Shown here one piece after another: positions 1 to 11,594 of a stretch of 64,000 nucleotides of DNA. The position numbers were made by a program, and so were the translations under genes. The DNA lies in contig NC_068571.1 in the NCBI RefSeq assembly GCF_025698545.1, positions 52,919,733 through 52,983,732 of the forward strand, written 5' to 3'. Source of the stretch: Gossypium raimondii (Eukaryota; Streptophyta; Magnoliopsida; Malvales; Malvaceae). Positions within the stretch are counted from its first letter, which is position 1, and every line of letters starts with the position of its first letter. The notes under the pieces were generated by a model. The model was not told the DNA's origin, made no database searches, and was given only the letters and a program-made list of their open reading frames with translations.

Positions 1-123
1 TAAAAAAGTTAAACCTGAAATTAGGGAGATTAAAATTATGAACCCTGTCTGAACTTGGTGGTTTTATGTATGTTAAAAGTTGATTTTGTAATTAGTATAT
101 GCAAAGCTCCAGAAGAATGTATT

Positions 124-480
124 AGGTTAAAATATACCATAAATCTCTATACTCTTTGTATAATTGGAATTTAGTCCCATTTATTTTTAAAATTTCAAAA
201 TTTTGGTCTATTTATTAACACTGTCAAAATCATTTTGTTAAATTCAGGTTTATTATAATATTTTAAATACATTGCTACCAAACAAGTGTATTTTTTATTT
301 ATTTTAAAATGTCACACTAATCAATTTAACAATGAATTTACAGAGTTAACAATTAGATTTGAATTTTAAAATTGAAAAGTGGAGGGATCAAATTCTTAAA
401 AATAAAATTACAATAACTAAATTTTAAATTTGTGAAGAGTATAACTTAAAAGAGTGACAATTGAAATGGGATTTTATAGG
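124..480. mobile_element. Degenerate MITE-like repeat, related to the copies flanking CDC48B
   Basis: AT-rich repeat starting GGTTAAAATATACC. Its interior (a tttagtcc block, a region mentioning no reading frame, then gttaacaattagatttgaattttaaaa and a ggaggatcaaattctt-type block) matches the order of blocks in the repeats at 31798-32138 and 38326-38673. The right end is poorly preserved and I could not define a target duplication. No coding capacity is visible. Confidence 0.45.
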
Positions 481-539
481 GCTAATTAAGTAGTTTGAGG
501 TTAACATATTGCTCCAATTTATTAATAGCTTTAATTTTT

Positions 540-800
540 AAGGGTTAACATATAATTTGTCATCTAAACTTGTCCAAAAACACTTAGTTGGTACTTGTCT
601 AAATTTTATATTTGTTTAAAATTAAATCGTATATTTAAAAATATATTTTTTAATTTATCTTTGATTACGTGTCATATTGAGAGATTGTCATATGCCACTA
701 TAGGGTTAGCAATGAGATCTTGATCGGATGCTTTAAGACAAATTTAAAGAAAATTATATAATAACTTTTTTATGTAATAAGACTCCGTAACAAATAGATT
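540..800. repeat. Partial copy of the GGGTTAACAT repeat
   Basis: The sequence from the GGGTTAACATATAATTTG end through the 'aacttgtccaaaaacac' and 'tagttggtacttg' blocks matches the left half of the fuller element at 52316-52608. The right end is not clear. The rest of 800-1560 is AT-rich, unannotatable DNA. Confidence 0.4.
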
Positions 801-1568
801 AAATTTAGTTAATTATGATATATTAAAATGAAAAGTTAATTGTATAGGATGGTTTAAATTTTAAATTTGTCTTTCAAAATATTTTAATTGAATCTTTAAA
901 TTAAAGTATCATTAAAATAACTTAACTTCTTTTTATTAATTTAGTCGTTAGCTTTAACATTAAATGTATATAGTGGTCTATTTAGTTGGTTGAATCATAT
1001 ATCGGTGGTCCAATTAGTATCATCAAATTGAAGAAATGTCGAATCAATAAAAATGATTGAATCAATTGAATCGTACTAAAACCATTTGAATCGGAAATAA
1101 ATTAATTTAAATATTTAACTTTGTTGTTATAATGTATAAAATATGAATGTTTAAGCTTCTATTGTTATTTTGTGTTTACTATTTTTTTTCCTTTTCTATG
1201 ATTTTCTAGTTTTCTATTTTTATTTTATTTTATTTTGTTATAGTTGAATCTATCCATATTAAAAAAAGAAAAAAGGAAATACAAATAGTTGCACAAATGG
1301 AAGGACCTGATTGGAACGATGCATTAGTTTGAGGATTCAACTGAAACGTTTTGAAGTTTAGGATTAATACAAAAATTGAATCATAATTTGGAGGTGTCTA
1401 GAGCAATTGACCCTAAAATTGAAAAGGGCTTACTCTTAACTCTTTAGTCACTGAAATAATTAACTACGTCTGGTCAATTGGTCAACATGAATATATATTA
1501 GCATAAGCTCGAATCCAATCAAATCCCAATCCATTCACGTATATATTTTTTACCCAGTGATATAACGC

Positions 1569-1611
1569 CACGTGTTGTTCAGATAATCCCCTAAAGCATA
1601 TTGCCCACGTG
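1569..1611. promoter_or_regulatory. Two G-box (CACGTG) motifs
   Basis: CACGTG occurs at 1569-1574 and again at 1606-1611, both in a GCCACGTGT or CCCACGTGT context, about 1.8 kb upstream of the TCX start codon. G-boxes bind bZIP and bHLH factors in plants. Spacing and context are seen. Any role in regulating this gene is inference, as the distance is large. Confidence 0.3.
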
Positions 1612-1649
1612 TCAAAAAATAAAATAAATGGAGCTATTTCCGTTCCTTA

Positions 1650-1760
1650 GGGTGAGTTTGGATGGACGATTAGGTGCGGTACGGTGCGTTTTGCTTACTT
1701 TTTGTCTCACATTACAGTATCGTTACAGTATTTAATCTCACCACCACCGCTGTTTTTACC
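1650..1760. repeat. Fragment of a dispersed repeat (GGTGCGGTACGGTGCG block)
   Basis: A locally GC-richer segment runs from GAGTTTGGATGGACGATTAG through a GGTGCGGTACGGTGCG block to an 'attacagtatcgttacagta' stretch. It resembles a high-copy repeat I have seen in cotton-type genomes. No second copy was found in this window, so the call rests on recollection. From 1760 to about 2900 I see only AT-rich sequence. Confidence 0.3.
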
Positions 1761-2929
1761 CTTAGTCACAATCTCACTTTGCAATCTCCCTCGAATCTAA
1801 AATAATTGATTTGAATTTATTCCAATTTTGATAATTTAAAATCAATTTTTAGTTTGAATAATGAATTAAAAAAATCTGAAATATTTTTTTTTTTGCTTTT
1901 TATCTTAAATTCGTCTCTCCAATAATTTGTTTTTTTATATTACTATGTTTTTAGACTTTGTAAATCAACTGATCACACTGTTGATTTGTAGGTTTGATCT
2001 GTTCGTACAGTTCAATTCAATAAATTATTAAAAAAAATTGTAATATATTAAAAAAATAAATATTAATCTAATTGTCAATTTAATTGATTTGTATCAATTC
2101 ACATGTTAACCAACCTAACGCCTTTTTTTTGGATTAATATCTCAGTTGGTTTCAAGTCCAATTAGTTTGACTAGTCGATCTAGTTCAATTCAAACAATTG
2201 TAATTCTTACTTATAATTTTAGATCCTTAAAACGAAAGAAATACGCATTTATGCATACTCAAATCTATGTTCTCTCTAATTAAATAAAAGGATAATATTA
2301 TTGACAAATGTAACCATGAATTTCAAAAGAATTAATTTTATAAATAGTAAAATGGAAGTAGAAGATACAAAAAATATTTTTTCTTTCTAGATGATTTAAT
2401 ATTTATTAGTATGATATATTTAACATTTATTAGTATAATTTATTTGACTTACAATTTAGCCTATAAATAGATTTTTTACAACATTAAAAAATTATAGTAA
2501 AATTATCCCCATCTTTTGTACTATTCGTTCTTTTGCCATTATAGTAAAATTATCTTTACTTGTGTTTTTTATCTTGTTTGGAAGAGTTTTTCCACAATAA
2601 ATGTGTGTGTTCAATTTCTCAATTTCTTTCACTATTTTTACTTGTCCGTTGCTTAATCGGGTCGATCCCCTACATTAATAATAATATTATTTGATTAATT
2701 TGACTCTTTTCAATAATTCAAAAACTATATTGTTTTATGTATTCCAATATCTATATGTGCTGTTTTAATCCACACGACACCGCTTTTGTGAAAACTTCAG
2801 AGAGTTTAATATAAACAGATCCAACGTTCAGCAACACTCCATACTAAACACCTATGAATTTTACCCGTCCGATCAAATCTTTCAACATCAACCTTCAGAT
2901 TTCAAGCTCAACCGAATCTAACCGTCCAA

Positions 2930-3376
2930 TAGACACAAAAAAAAGGAAAAAAGAAAAATTGAAATTTCAAAACTTAGCAAGAGAGAGGGAGGAGAGAAAC
3001 CCAAAGGAAAAAGAGAAGAAGAAACAGCAAAAAAAAAATCCTTTCATACTTTGGTTTTTTTTTTTTTGAAAAATCAGTGCTTTAAAAACCCTAACTTTAA
3101 TAATTCTACTTGTAGTGTGTTGTTTAGTTTCTGCATCTCTCTATGCATCGATCGGATACTAAATCTTCTACATTTTTTGGTACTTATTGGTGGAAATCTC
3201 GAACTTGTGGTGAAGTCGAGGGTTATTTTAGTAATTTGAGGGTTCTAAGATTGTAGATTGGGATTTGAACCTAAAAGTGTGTGAATTTGAGTTGATTTTA
3301 AGGTAATTTGTGAGATCATTTATTTATTTGGTGGAATTTTTGAGTTGTGGCTGTGTGGTGAATTTTTTGAAATTGG
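2930..3376 (+). promoter_or_regulatory. Proximal promoter and 5' leader of the TCX gene, with telo-box
   Basis: A purine-rich stretch (2935-3040) and a poly-T run (3054-3067) are followed by AAACCCTA at 3086-3093. That telo-box is common just upstream of plant genes expressed in dividing cells. The region leads directly into the ATG at 3377. Short upstream frames exist but look like chance. The transcription start is not determinable here. Confidence 0.4.
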
Positions 3377-6300
3377 ATGGGGAAAGAAGAAGGAGGAGGT
3401 GAAATCCCGCCAAAAATGGTGCAGTCTGATACGGCGGATTTTCCTTCTAAGAAGCTAGCGAGGCAGCTCGATTTCACGGCCGGTTTTGGCGGGGTTTCTT
3501 CTGGAAGTGTTAATTTGCCGGAGCACCCGCAATCTACACAAAGGATAGGTGTGGCTTCGCCTTCGGCTGCAGTTACTGTGCAACAGCAACAGATAAAGCC
3601 GCCGACGGTGGTGGCGGCGGCTGTCCCTGTTGTCGCCGCGCAACATCCTCCTCTTACTACTGCTTCGACCAGAGTTGTGTAAGCTTTTCTAATTAAAAAA
3701 GTTTGTGATTTTCTTTTAGTTTATTATAATTATTATGGTGTTTGCTCTTTGGATTAATTTTTGTTTTAATAAAATTTAACTCAGTTTTTCTTTTCCTTTT
3801 TGAGAGTGGTGTACATAGTGAACATTCCCTGTCCTGATTGAAAATTTATTTTTATATGCTTCAAAATTAACTCTATAATTTCAATTATGTTTACATCAAA
3901 TTCTGATAAATTCTGTGTTTTTTTTTCTCCGTAAGAAATGCATTTTTAGGAAAGTTACTAATTTTTGCTTTAGCAGAGAGTTGGGTTTCTCTTGGGAAGT
4001 GATCACTTGGAAGTTAACCATTCAAATTATTATTTTTTCTTCAATTCTTTTGTACTAAACATTGCTTTTTAATGAAGGTAAATTGATTTGTTGAGAATTT
4101 GGGTTTCTCTAAGCTTTACCTTTCACCTTATATAGCTTCTCTAGAGGGTTTCTTTTGATAGGGTGCGAAAATTATGCTAACTAGTAAGATAGAATGTTGT
4201 GAGAGATTGCTGAATGGAAGAACGAAGTGGAATTTGAAGAACAAGTGCAATGGCAAATGGTGATAACTAAGGAAATAAGTGCCTTGGGAAGATGAAAAAG
4301 TGTGGTGGTTAGAAAAATTTAGAGAGAAAGATGCATTCTGAATTCCAAGAGTGGGAAGTTATTAGGATGCCATGTATACAAAGCGTGTGTTGATGGGAAA
4401 GGGAAGTTTCAAAGAGTATCACGAGAGACTTCTAGGCTGTAGGGAGTAAAGTTTGATAACAAAAGAATGCTCTTGTGCAACATTAGTTCAAACTGAAATG
4501 AAAAGCACTTGTGTTCCAAGAAAAGGTTAAAAAGGAGGCAGGAGGCTTCTTAACAATCTCCGTATTCGAGCTTCAGTGGCACTCTTAGAAAATCCTGATG
4601 CCGAAGTAAACCCAAAAATCCTGCCACTTATTCGGGGGTTAGATCCACGCTGCAGAACTTTTATATGTTGCTACGCTACTAGGGAATGAAAAGTTGCTAT
4701 GTTGGAAGAGTAGAATGCTAGATCACCAAAGCTTTGTAGCACTAGAGGAGCAAAACTCTTGGAGCACTAGAGCTCTAGATTGTTGGAGCACTGAAGTGCT
4801 GGAGCAGTGAAGCGTTGGAGTTAAAACACTGGAGCTCTGGAGGATTGGATTGCTACTGTTGAGGAGCGCTGCCACCAAAAAGTGTCATTGTTAGGGAGCA
4901 TTGCTGCCTGGACTTTCTCTCTAATCAAGTTTTGCGTGCATGACATGTTAACAACAAAAAACAAGTATCAACAGCTTCTTAGGCTATTTACTCATTGTTT
5001 CCCATTGTTTCTGTCTAGAATCTAGTTTAGTGGTAAGATGTTTCCATTGTCTTCCTTGGACATAACCATATTGGTCATTTCCCCCCTTCATATGTTAAAT
5101 GCAATGGAACTTGTCTTATTCTCTTTCAATTTTTCTTTTTGTTGTTGCATTTATGGAAAATATTCTTTGAATAGCAGAAGTTAATGGTTCAACGAATAGC
5201 AGAATTACTTTAAAATATGTCATTTTTTGAAAATTTTTTAAATATGGAAGCTAGTTACCTGTTCTCTAGCCTTAACTCTTTTTCTTTATTTCTTGCTTGC
5301 TTCAGAAAACCGGAATCCCCCAAAGCTAAACCAAGACCAAATGAACTAAAAGATGGCACTCCAAAGAAGCAGAAGCAATGTAATTGTAAACATTCTCGGT
5401 GTCTGAAACTGTAAGTACATCAACTTATGTGCTCTTTTGTCTTGAATGAGTTCTTCCATGATTCAGTGCTGCTCAATTCTCAATGTGTTATTAATAGCTG
5501 TTATTACTTTTTTTACTTGTTGGCTTGTAACATGTTTCTTACAAACTCATCTATGCTGGGCTCTTTCCCTATAGATAGGGTCTGGTTGTCCTTTTAACAG
5601 TTGTTGTTACTATTTAGCTTGGTGGCTAGTAACATGTTTCTTACGAACTTGTCAACACTGGGGTTTTAAAGGAAGTAAATGTCAAATGAATTTGGAGATT
5701 GTTAAGAGCAATGTACTTGCAAAGTTGAGTTTGATAAGAGTGGGAAACTTTTTCCTATATATAGGGTAGCATTTCCTATTGTAGTGCTATATTTATATAT
5801 GTTTTATTGGAAAGAATAGTAGAAGTAATCAGCAACAATCCTGTAAATACACTTTTCTATATTTTTTTAACAATATCAATTAATGAATAGTTCTTAGAAA
5901 TATGTCTCAGAACATTAATTTTTGTATCATTAGGCCCAAACTGAATCCAGTCTCTCCATTTTCCAAGCTGATAGTGGTACTTTCTAGCTAAAAGTTTGTT
6001 AGCATTTTCCGAACCTTTATCCACATTTAGCCTTTTAGGTTGGTTGGATTGGACAACAACAGCCTCAAAATGCAATTAGTGCAAGGTGTAGAAATATTTC
6101 ATTCTGTACTAATTAGTAATGGCTGAAACATGAAGCCTTCAGTTTTAAAAAATGCACTTCATTCTACATCCAATTTTGCCTAGACCCTTTGCATCCTTCA
6201 ACAACTGCAACTTCTTTTACAAAACTTGAGCTAACCTTTCTTTCTACGTGTTTTTTCCCTCTTTACCGTACGCATCTAAATCAATTTTGTAGCTTAGAAG

Positions 6301-9300
6301 TGTGCATGAGAGAAGATTTTATACCTTAGGATTATGTCTTTTATATGCAGCATCTAGGCATCTTGCCTAGGGATTTTAGATAAACACCGTACTGCTAGTT
6401 TTTTAGACATTCATTCTTGTGTGTGATTTTTTTAAAATCATCTCTGTATGTGAACGATAATCAATCTGTTTGATGGTATAAGATATAGAAACTTAATTAT
6501 GCAATGCCTTGATCAGGTACTGTGAGTGCTTTGCATCTGGCACATATTGTGATGGGTGCAACTGTGTTAATTGTTATAACAATGTTGATAATGAAGCTGC
6601 TAGACGAGATGCTATTGAAGCGACTTTGGAGCGTAATCCAAATGCATTCAGACCAAAAATTGCTAGCAGCCCACATGGTGCACGGGATAGCAGGGTATGC
6701 TGGCTGAACTTTTTTTTTTCATTTAATTTCACATTTTACCTTACAGATTTTGCACAGAAAATTTTAGCTCATTTTTATCATGGAGATATCAATATTCATA
6801 CAGCTCCATTAAAATGTCTAGCTAGGGTCACATGTTTTGTTTCCTTTACTCATTGATGGGCCTGTTGGAATATACAGAACCTTTTAAAACTATATTCTTC
6901 TATTGAAATGTATGACTAAGCCTTGATTTTAACACATAGTTGATGTCTTTTTTCTTTGTTTTTTTCTGAACCCTATCTGTTAGACTCTTGCAAAGGAAAA
7001 AGATTCTCTTCACTACTTAAAAGGTAGTGGAAACTTTATCCAAGGTTGAGTGATGCGTTTCAACTAAATTTAAGCTTAACATTAATTCAAATTGTTTTCC
7101 TTTTTATTTTTTCTAATTTTAAATCATAAAATGTCAGCAATAGATTTAGTTGGAAGTGTATTATTCACCCTTGGATAAAGTAGTGGAAACTTCCACCACT
7201 TTTTAAGTATTGAAGATTCCCTCTTGAAAAATTATGTTAGGGGGAAAGGGCCTAGGCTTAGTATTTGATGTATAAAATTCTAATAGCATGAATGTCTTTT
7301 GATAAAGCTTGCTGCAATTGGCATTCTCAAAGTAATTAGTTTTGAATTATTTTTAGGAAGAGGCTGGGGAAGTTTTAATGTTGGCAAAGCACAACAAAGG
7401 ATGCCATTGTAAGAAATCTGGGTGCCTTAAAAAGTACTGTGAGTGTTTCCAAGCTAACATTCTTTGCTCCGAAAACTGCAAATGCATGGACTGCAAAAAT
7501 TTTGAAGGAAGTGAAGAGAGACAGGCTCTATTTCACGGTGACCATGCCAACAATATGGCATATATTCAACAGGCAGCAAATGCTGCCATAACTGGAGCTA
7601 TTGGGTCCTCTGGTTATGCATCCACTCCAGTGTCTAAGAAGAGAAAAGTTCAGGACCTGTTCTTTGGGTCAACTGCCAAGGATCCATCTGTTCACCGGCT
7701 TGGAAACTTTCCACAGGTAAAGCTTCTTATCTATGCATATTTATTGATAATTGTCTTTGGAGAAACTGTGTCGGCTAATTCTTCTCTTGTTACAATAAAA
7801 GCTTCACACTATTACTTTTAGTTATGCTCTCAGAACTTACATTTGCTACTTCTTTTTTTTTTTTTTAACTTGTTAATCAGCCTCATCATATCAGAGCTTC
7901 TGCACCCGCCTCCTCCCTGTCTTCTGTACCAGCTTCTCGTGCTGGTACAACTGCTGCAGTAGGCCCTTCGAAATTCACATATAGGTAAAATAGAGAGTTT
8001 TGATCAAAAGATATTTGTAAATCTGATTGTTCAGGAAACTAAGTTATGCATTTTGGTGAAGGTCTCTGTTAGCAGACATCATTCAGAAGCAGGACTTGAA
8101 GGAGCTTTGCTCTGTTTTGGTAGTCCTATCTGGAGAAGTTGCCAAGACACTTTCAGGTAAACGGAAGCCATTCAGATAACTGGTCAAAGTTGTAGTGTCT
8201 AATTCTGTCGTGTTTTAGTGATTGATTTACGTGTTTGCATGTGGTAGCAAACAGTGCAAGTATCATCATGTATGATGATAAACTTATACTTGCTTTGTTG
8301 TTGTGTTCATATCAAGCTGTTCATCGAAACTAATTTATATTGAATCTTCTGCTTGTACTTGTTAAAGAAAGATTAATGGTTCTACTTTTTTTTTTCTTCC
8401 CGATTATAAAGAAATGGTACGACTTTTCTTCCACATGAATGCATAATTTCAGCATTTAAAGGTAGATCTTTGTCCACAAATACTGTTTTAAATATCGGTA
8501 TTAATGTTGTTACCATAAATATTCTTCTACTTTAGATCGTTCTTGTCCTAGTGAATAATTGTTGGGCACTTGATGCCAATAAAAGAATCTGTTGTGCATC
8601 CGTTGTTGGATTTTCATTTTTAGCAATTAACTTTTTAGTCAATCTGAGTAGGCTAATGGATTTGCCACAACTCCACCTAATTGGTCTTCAAATTCTGTAT
8701 GCATTCAGATCAGAGAATTTTGACCGATAAACGGGCAGAAGATCATGCAGAAACTTCCATTGCTTCATCCACTCAAGACAGGCTGCAAAACCAGAAGGAT
8801 TCTGATGCTGAGAAAACCACGGCTGATGATTGTTCAAGTGCTAACCAGGCTGATAAAGCTGGCCCTGAAGAATCCAGCTCGGATGGTGCTGATATGCCAA
8901 AGGGAAGACCTATGTCTCCAGGAACTTTGGCATTAATGTGTGACGAACAAGATACAATGTTCATGGCCTCTGCTTCTCCTAATAGGATCATGGGCCATGG
9001 TTGCAGCACATCTTCACAATTGCCTTATGAACAGGGCATGACCGAGATCTATGCAGAGCAGGAAAGAATTGTTTTGACGAAATTCCGAGATTGTCTCAAT
9101 AGGCTTATCACTTTCGGAGAAATAAAGGGTAAGTTTCCCTTCTCCTTTTCTGAAAATTTAATTCATAATTAATTATATTGTGCACTTAAAAAAGGAAGAA
9201 AGACTCAAATGATGAAACCATATCTATTTTATTGGGTGAATGTACCTGAGAGGTCCCTCTATTATAAGGATCTCATCAATTTAGTCCCTCTACTATTAAA

Positions 9301-9711
9301 TGAATCAATTCAGTCCCTGTACTATTAAAAATAATCAAACAAGGCCTATTTAGAATAGAGTTAACATTTACTATTGGGATTTGAAAATGCTGCTCTATTT
9401 TTCTCACAGAAACTCAATGTTCGTCATTAGCACGAACGGAGATAGGTAGTCAAAGAGTTCACCCCAGCAATGGAACCGAAACAGTCAGAACTGAGACCAG
9501 GAATCAACAAGGATCCACTACCAATGGAGTTGCAAAAAATGCAAGTCCACCGACAGTCAAGACATCTCCGATGACTGCTTCAGTGATCACCGCCAGTAAC
9601 AATGATCTCCCTAGAGGTCCATCTCATCCTGAAAATGGGGATGCTAAATCAAAATCCGAGAAAACAGATGTAAAGACCATAAATGCTGCTGACAATCGAC
9701 CCAAGGTATGA
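3377..9711 (+). CDS. TCX5-like: CPP-family CXC-domain protein, TSO1-like (TCX5/TCX6 type)
   Basis: Eight coding exons: 3377-3678, 5306-5410, 6517-6694, 7357-7716, 7881-7984, 8062-8156, 8709-9128, 9410-9711. They join in frame to 621 residues. Two cysteine-rich CXC domains are plain: [13 protein letters not shown]...YCECF at about residues 122-160, split by intron 2, and [18 protein letters not shown] at about 207-245. The conserved linker [10 protein letters not shown] lies between them, and SKKRKV later looks like a nuclear signal. CXC pairs bind DNA, and plant TCX5/6 are the LIN54-like subunits of the DREAM cell-cycle repressor complex (family knowledge). The exon 6 acceptor was set at 8061 because it alone keeps the conserved [16 protein letters not shown] frame. 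The stop TGA directly follows AAG-GTA, so the last exon could also be read as ending in a splice donor. The telo-box upstream fits expression in dividing cells. The gene is convergent with AIM1. Confidence 0.92.
4735..4860. repeat. Degenerate GGAGCACT-type tandem repeat in TCX intron 1
   Basis: Within intron 1 (3679-5305) a block of about 125 bp repeats variants of TTGGAGCACTAGAGCT and TGGAGCACTGAAG about six to eight times with irregular spacing. It sits in a stretch (about 4160-4920) that is clearly less AT-rich than the surrounding intron. No protein family was recognised there. Confidence 0.5.
9230..9400. repeat. Fragment of a dispersed AT-rich repeat in TCX intron 7
   Basis: Two similar phrases, 'agtccctctactatta' and 'cagtccctgtactatta', lie close together and match phrasing common to the MITE-type repeats elsewhere in this window. 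No terminal repeats or target duplication could be set. Confidence 0.3.
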
Positions 9712-10227
9712 TACCATAATTCTCTGCACTATTTCGAACCAACCATTCAACTTCCACTTTTCAACTTTGATGCAATATCAAGGTGGTTTGTGGTAGACAT
9801 CATTCTTGAAACTGACCAGTGCACTAATTTAATTTCTCTCATATCGGAAAATATTTATCCGTTTTTCGTCTCATACCATGCCAACTACCCCACCATAGCT
9901 TCCATTAATCTATTCTTATTTTTTAGCTTAAACAAAGAGGAATTTTATAATTCTTGATGGAGTTTGTAGCTTACAGTTAATATCCAAGAGAAATGCTTCT
10001 GATTATTGCTTTAATTGGTGAGTCACGGTCTTGTATTGAATGCTGTTTGCCTCAACGATTTATGTTCTTATTGTTTATATGTAATATTATTTCTTCATTG
10101 AAATGAAATTTTTTTCACGCTCTTTCTTGCACATTATGGCTGCATGTGCATGTGTATGGTCGTCTTGTTAATATATACACATATATATATGTGTGTATGT
10201 ATGGTTCTAGCACGTATAATTGTGACC

Positions 10228-10490
10228 AAACAAAGCCATAGACCATGGTTATCTAAACTGAACTAGACCTGTTGAACCGGGAATCGACTGAGGTACCAGT
10301 CTCGAGAAAGATTCTTAAATCAGTTGAGTCACGGACCAGTACGAATCAATTGAATCGGGGATTTTTTTTTTGTTTGTTTATGATTTATTTAATTAAACTG
10401 TCTGAACTAGTTGGCAAGTAAACTAGTGGTTTGATTAGTTTAACTACCAGTTCGGTTCTAAGAACATTGAATAGACCTAGGGTATGAAAG
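10228..10490. repeat. Dispersed repeat rich in GTTGAACCGG/AACCGGTT-like words
   Basis: Between the convergent TCX and AIM1 genes. It contains 'gacctgttgaaccggg', 'cggaccagtacgaatcaattgaat' and 'accagttcggttct' words in opposing orientation, typical of a decayed inverted-repeat element. Similar wording occurs at 14975-15190 and around 2000-2190. Confidence 0.35.
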
Positions 10491-10635
10491 ATTTATACCT
10501 AAAACTTGTGGACTTGGAATAGCTATTAATGCATTTATATCGTATTGGGATAGGAAACTAACTTAGTTTGCCAGATGGAATTTATTTCTGTTGAATTATA
10601 CAGTAGCATACTACTGGTTTAGAGTTAAATTTTGG

Positions 10636-11118
10636 CATAATGTTAAATTTAGTCCTCAACATTCAACATTTGTATCTTTTGTCAGATTAATTATTATTAA
10701 TTAACTAAATTTGGCTCTCAATCTTTTAAAATAAGTTAAATTATTTTTAAGAGAAATGCTAAAGCATTTTTAAAGATGTTGGCGTGGCAATTTGCATGGT
10801 AGTTCACGTGTATTTGGTATAGACATGATACTATTTGATTTATCCATGTGAACAAATAATTTAAAATTATAAAAGAAATATTTAGAAATAAAAATTTCAT
10901 AATTTTTTTAAAAAATAACATGAAGGACATGAAAATTGCTTTGTGGGATGTTTTAGTTAGTATTTTAGTTGGTAATGAGAAAATATTGATGGTGTGGTAA
11001 TCTTTTGAAATGTTGATAGTCAAATTTTATATTTTTAAAAGTTGAGATCTGTTAGAAAAAAAGGGTTAAGTTGACAAAAAATTGTAAATATTAAGAGTTA
11101 AATTTGATATTATATCTT
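10636..11118. mobile_element. MITE-like element (ATAATGTTAAATTTAGTC ends)
   Basis: The left end (taatgttaaatttagtcctcaa) and right end (agttaaatttgatattat) are imperfect inverted copies. The right-end phrase is repeated once more at about 11183-11208, suggesting a second truncated insertion. Related blocks, including a 'gacatgatattattt' core, occur at 15710-16155, 46476-46868 and 59545-59935. The rest of 9712-11594 has nothing recognisable. Confidence 0.5.
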
Positions 11119-11594
11119 AAAATATAAGCAATTCATGACAAAAAAATAAGGATTAAATTGACAAAAAAATATAAACATTGAGAGTTAAATTTGATATTAT
11201 ATCTTAAAACGGATAGAGTATATTGTGTTGTTGATGAGAAAATATTGTTTTGAAAAATATATCTTTTTAAGGTTTGTCTCTCAACTGATAAAAGTTCATG
11301 ACACTAAAAAGCAGCATGTGTGGGTCAAAATTTTGACCTAGTAAACGAGGATCGTTGTCATTTGGACTAAGCTACTTTCTTATTTCTAGATAATGACCCT
11401 TTTTTTCATATATTAATCAAATTCTTATTGCTTTTGTAGTAAATAATTTTTTATTATTAAACATCAAAATTGCAAAATTACAAAGACTCTCTTGCCTTTT
11501 ACAAATTGACCCCCTAAAGCTCCAACGGCACCAGTCGGAGCATCGTCAATCGCACGGGGCTTACCGCGGCCTATTGCTTTATTATTTATTAGCC

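Noticed and set aside
10736-11023. Minus-strand 95-codon frame
   Set aside because: Lies wholly inside an AT-rich MITE-like element; Lys/Ile/Phe-rich composition is that of random AT-rich DNA.
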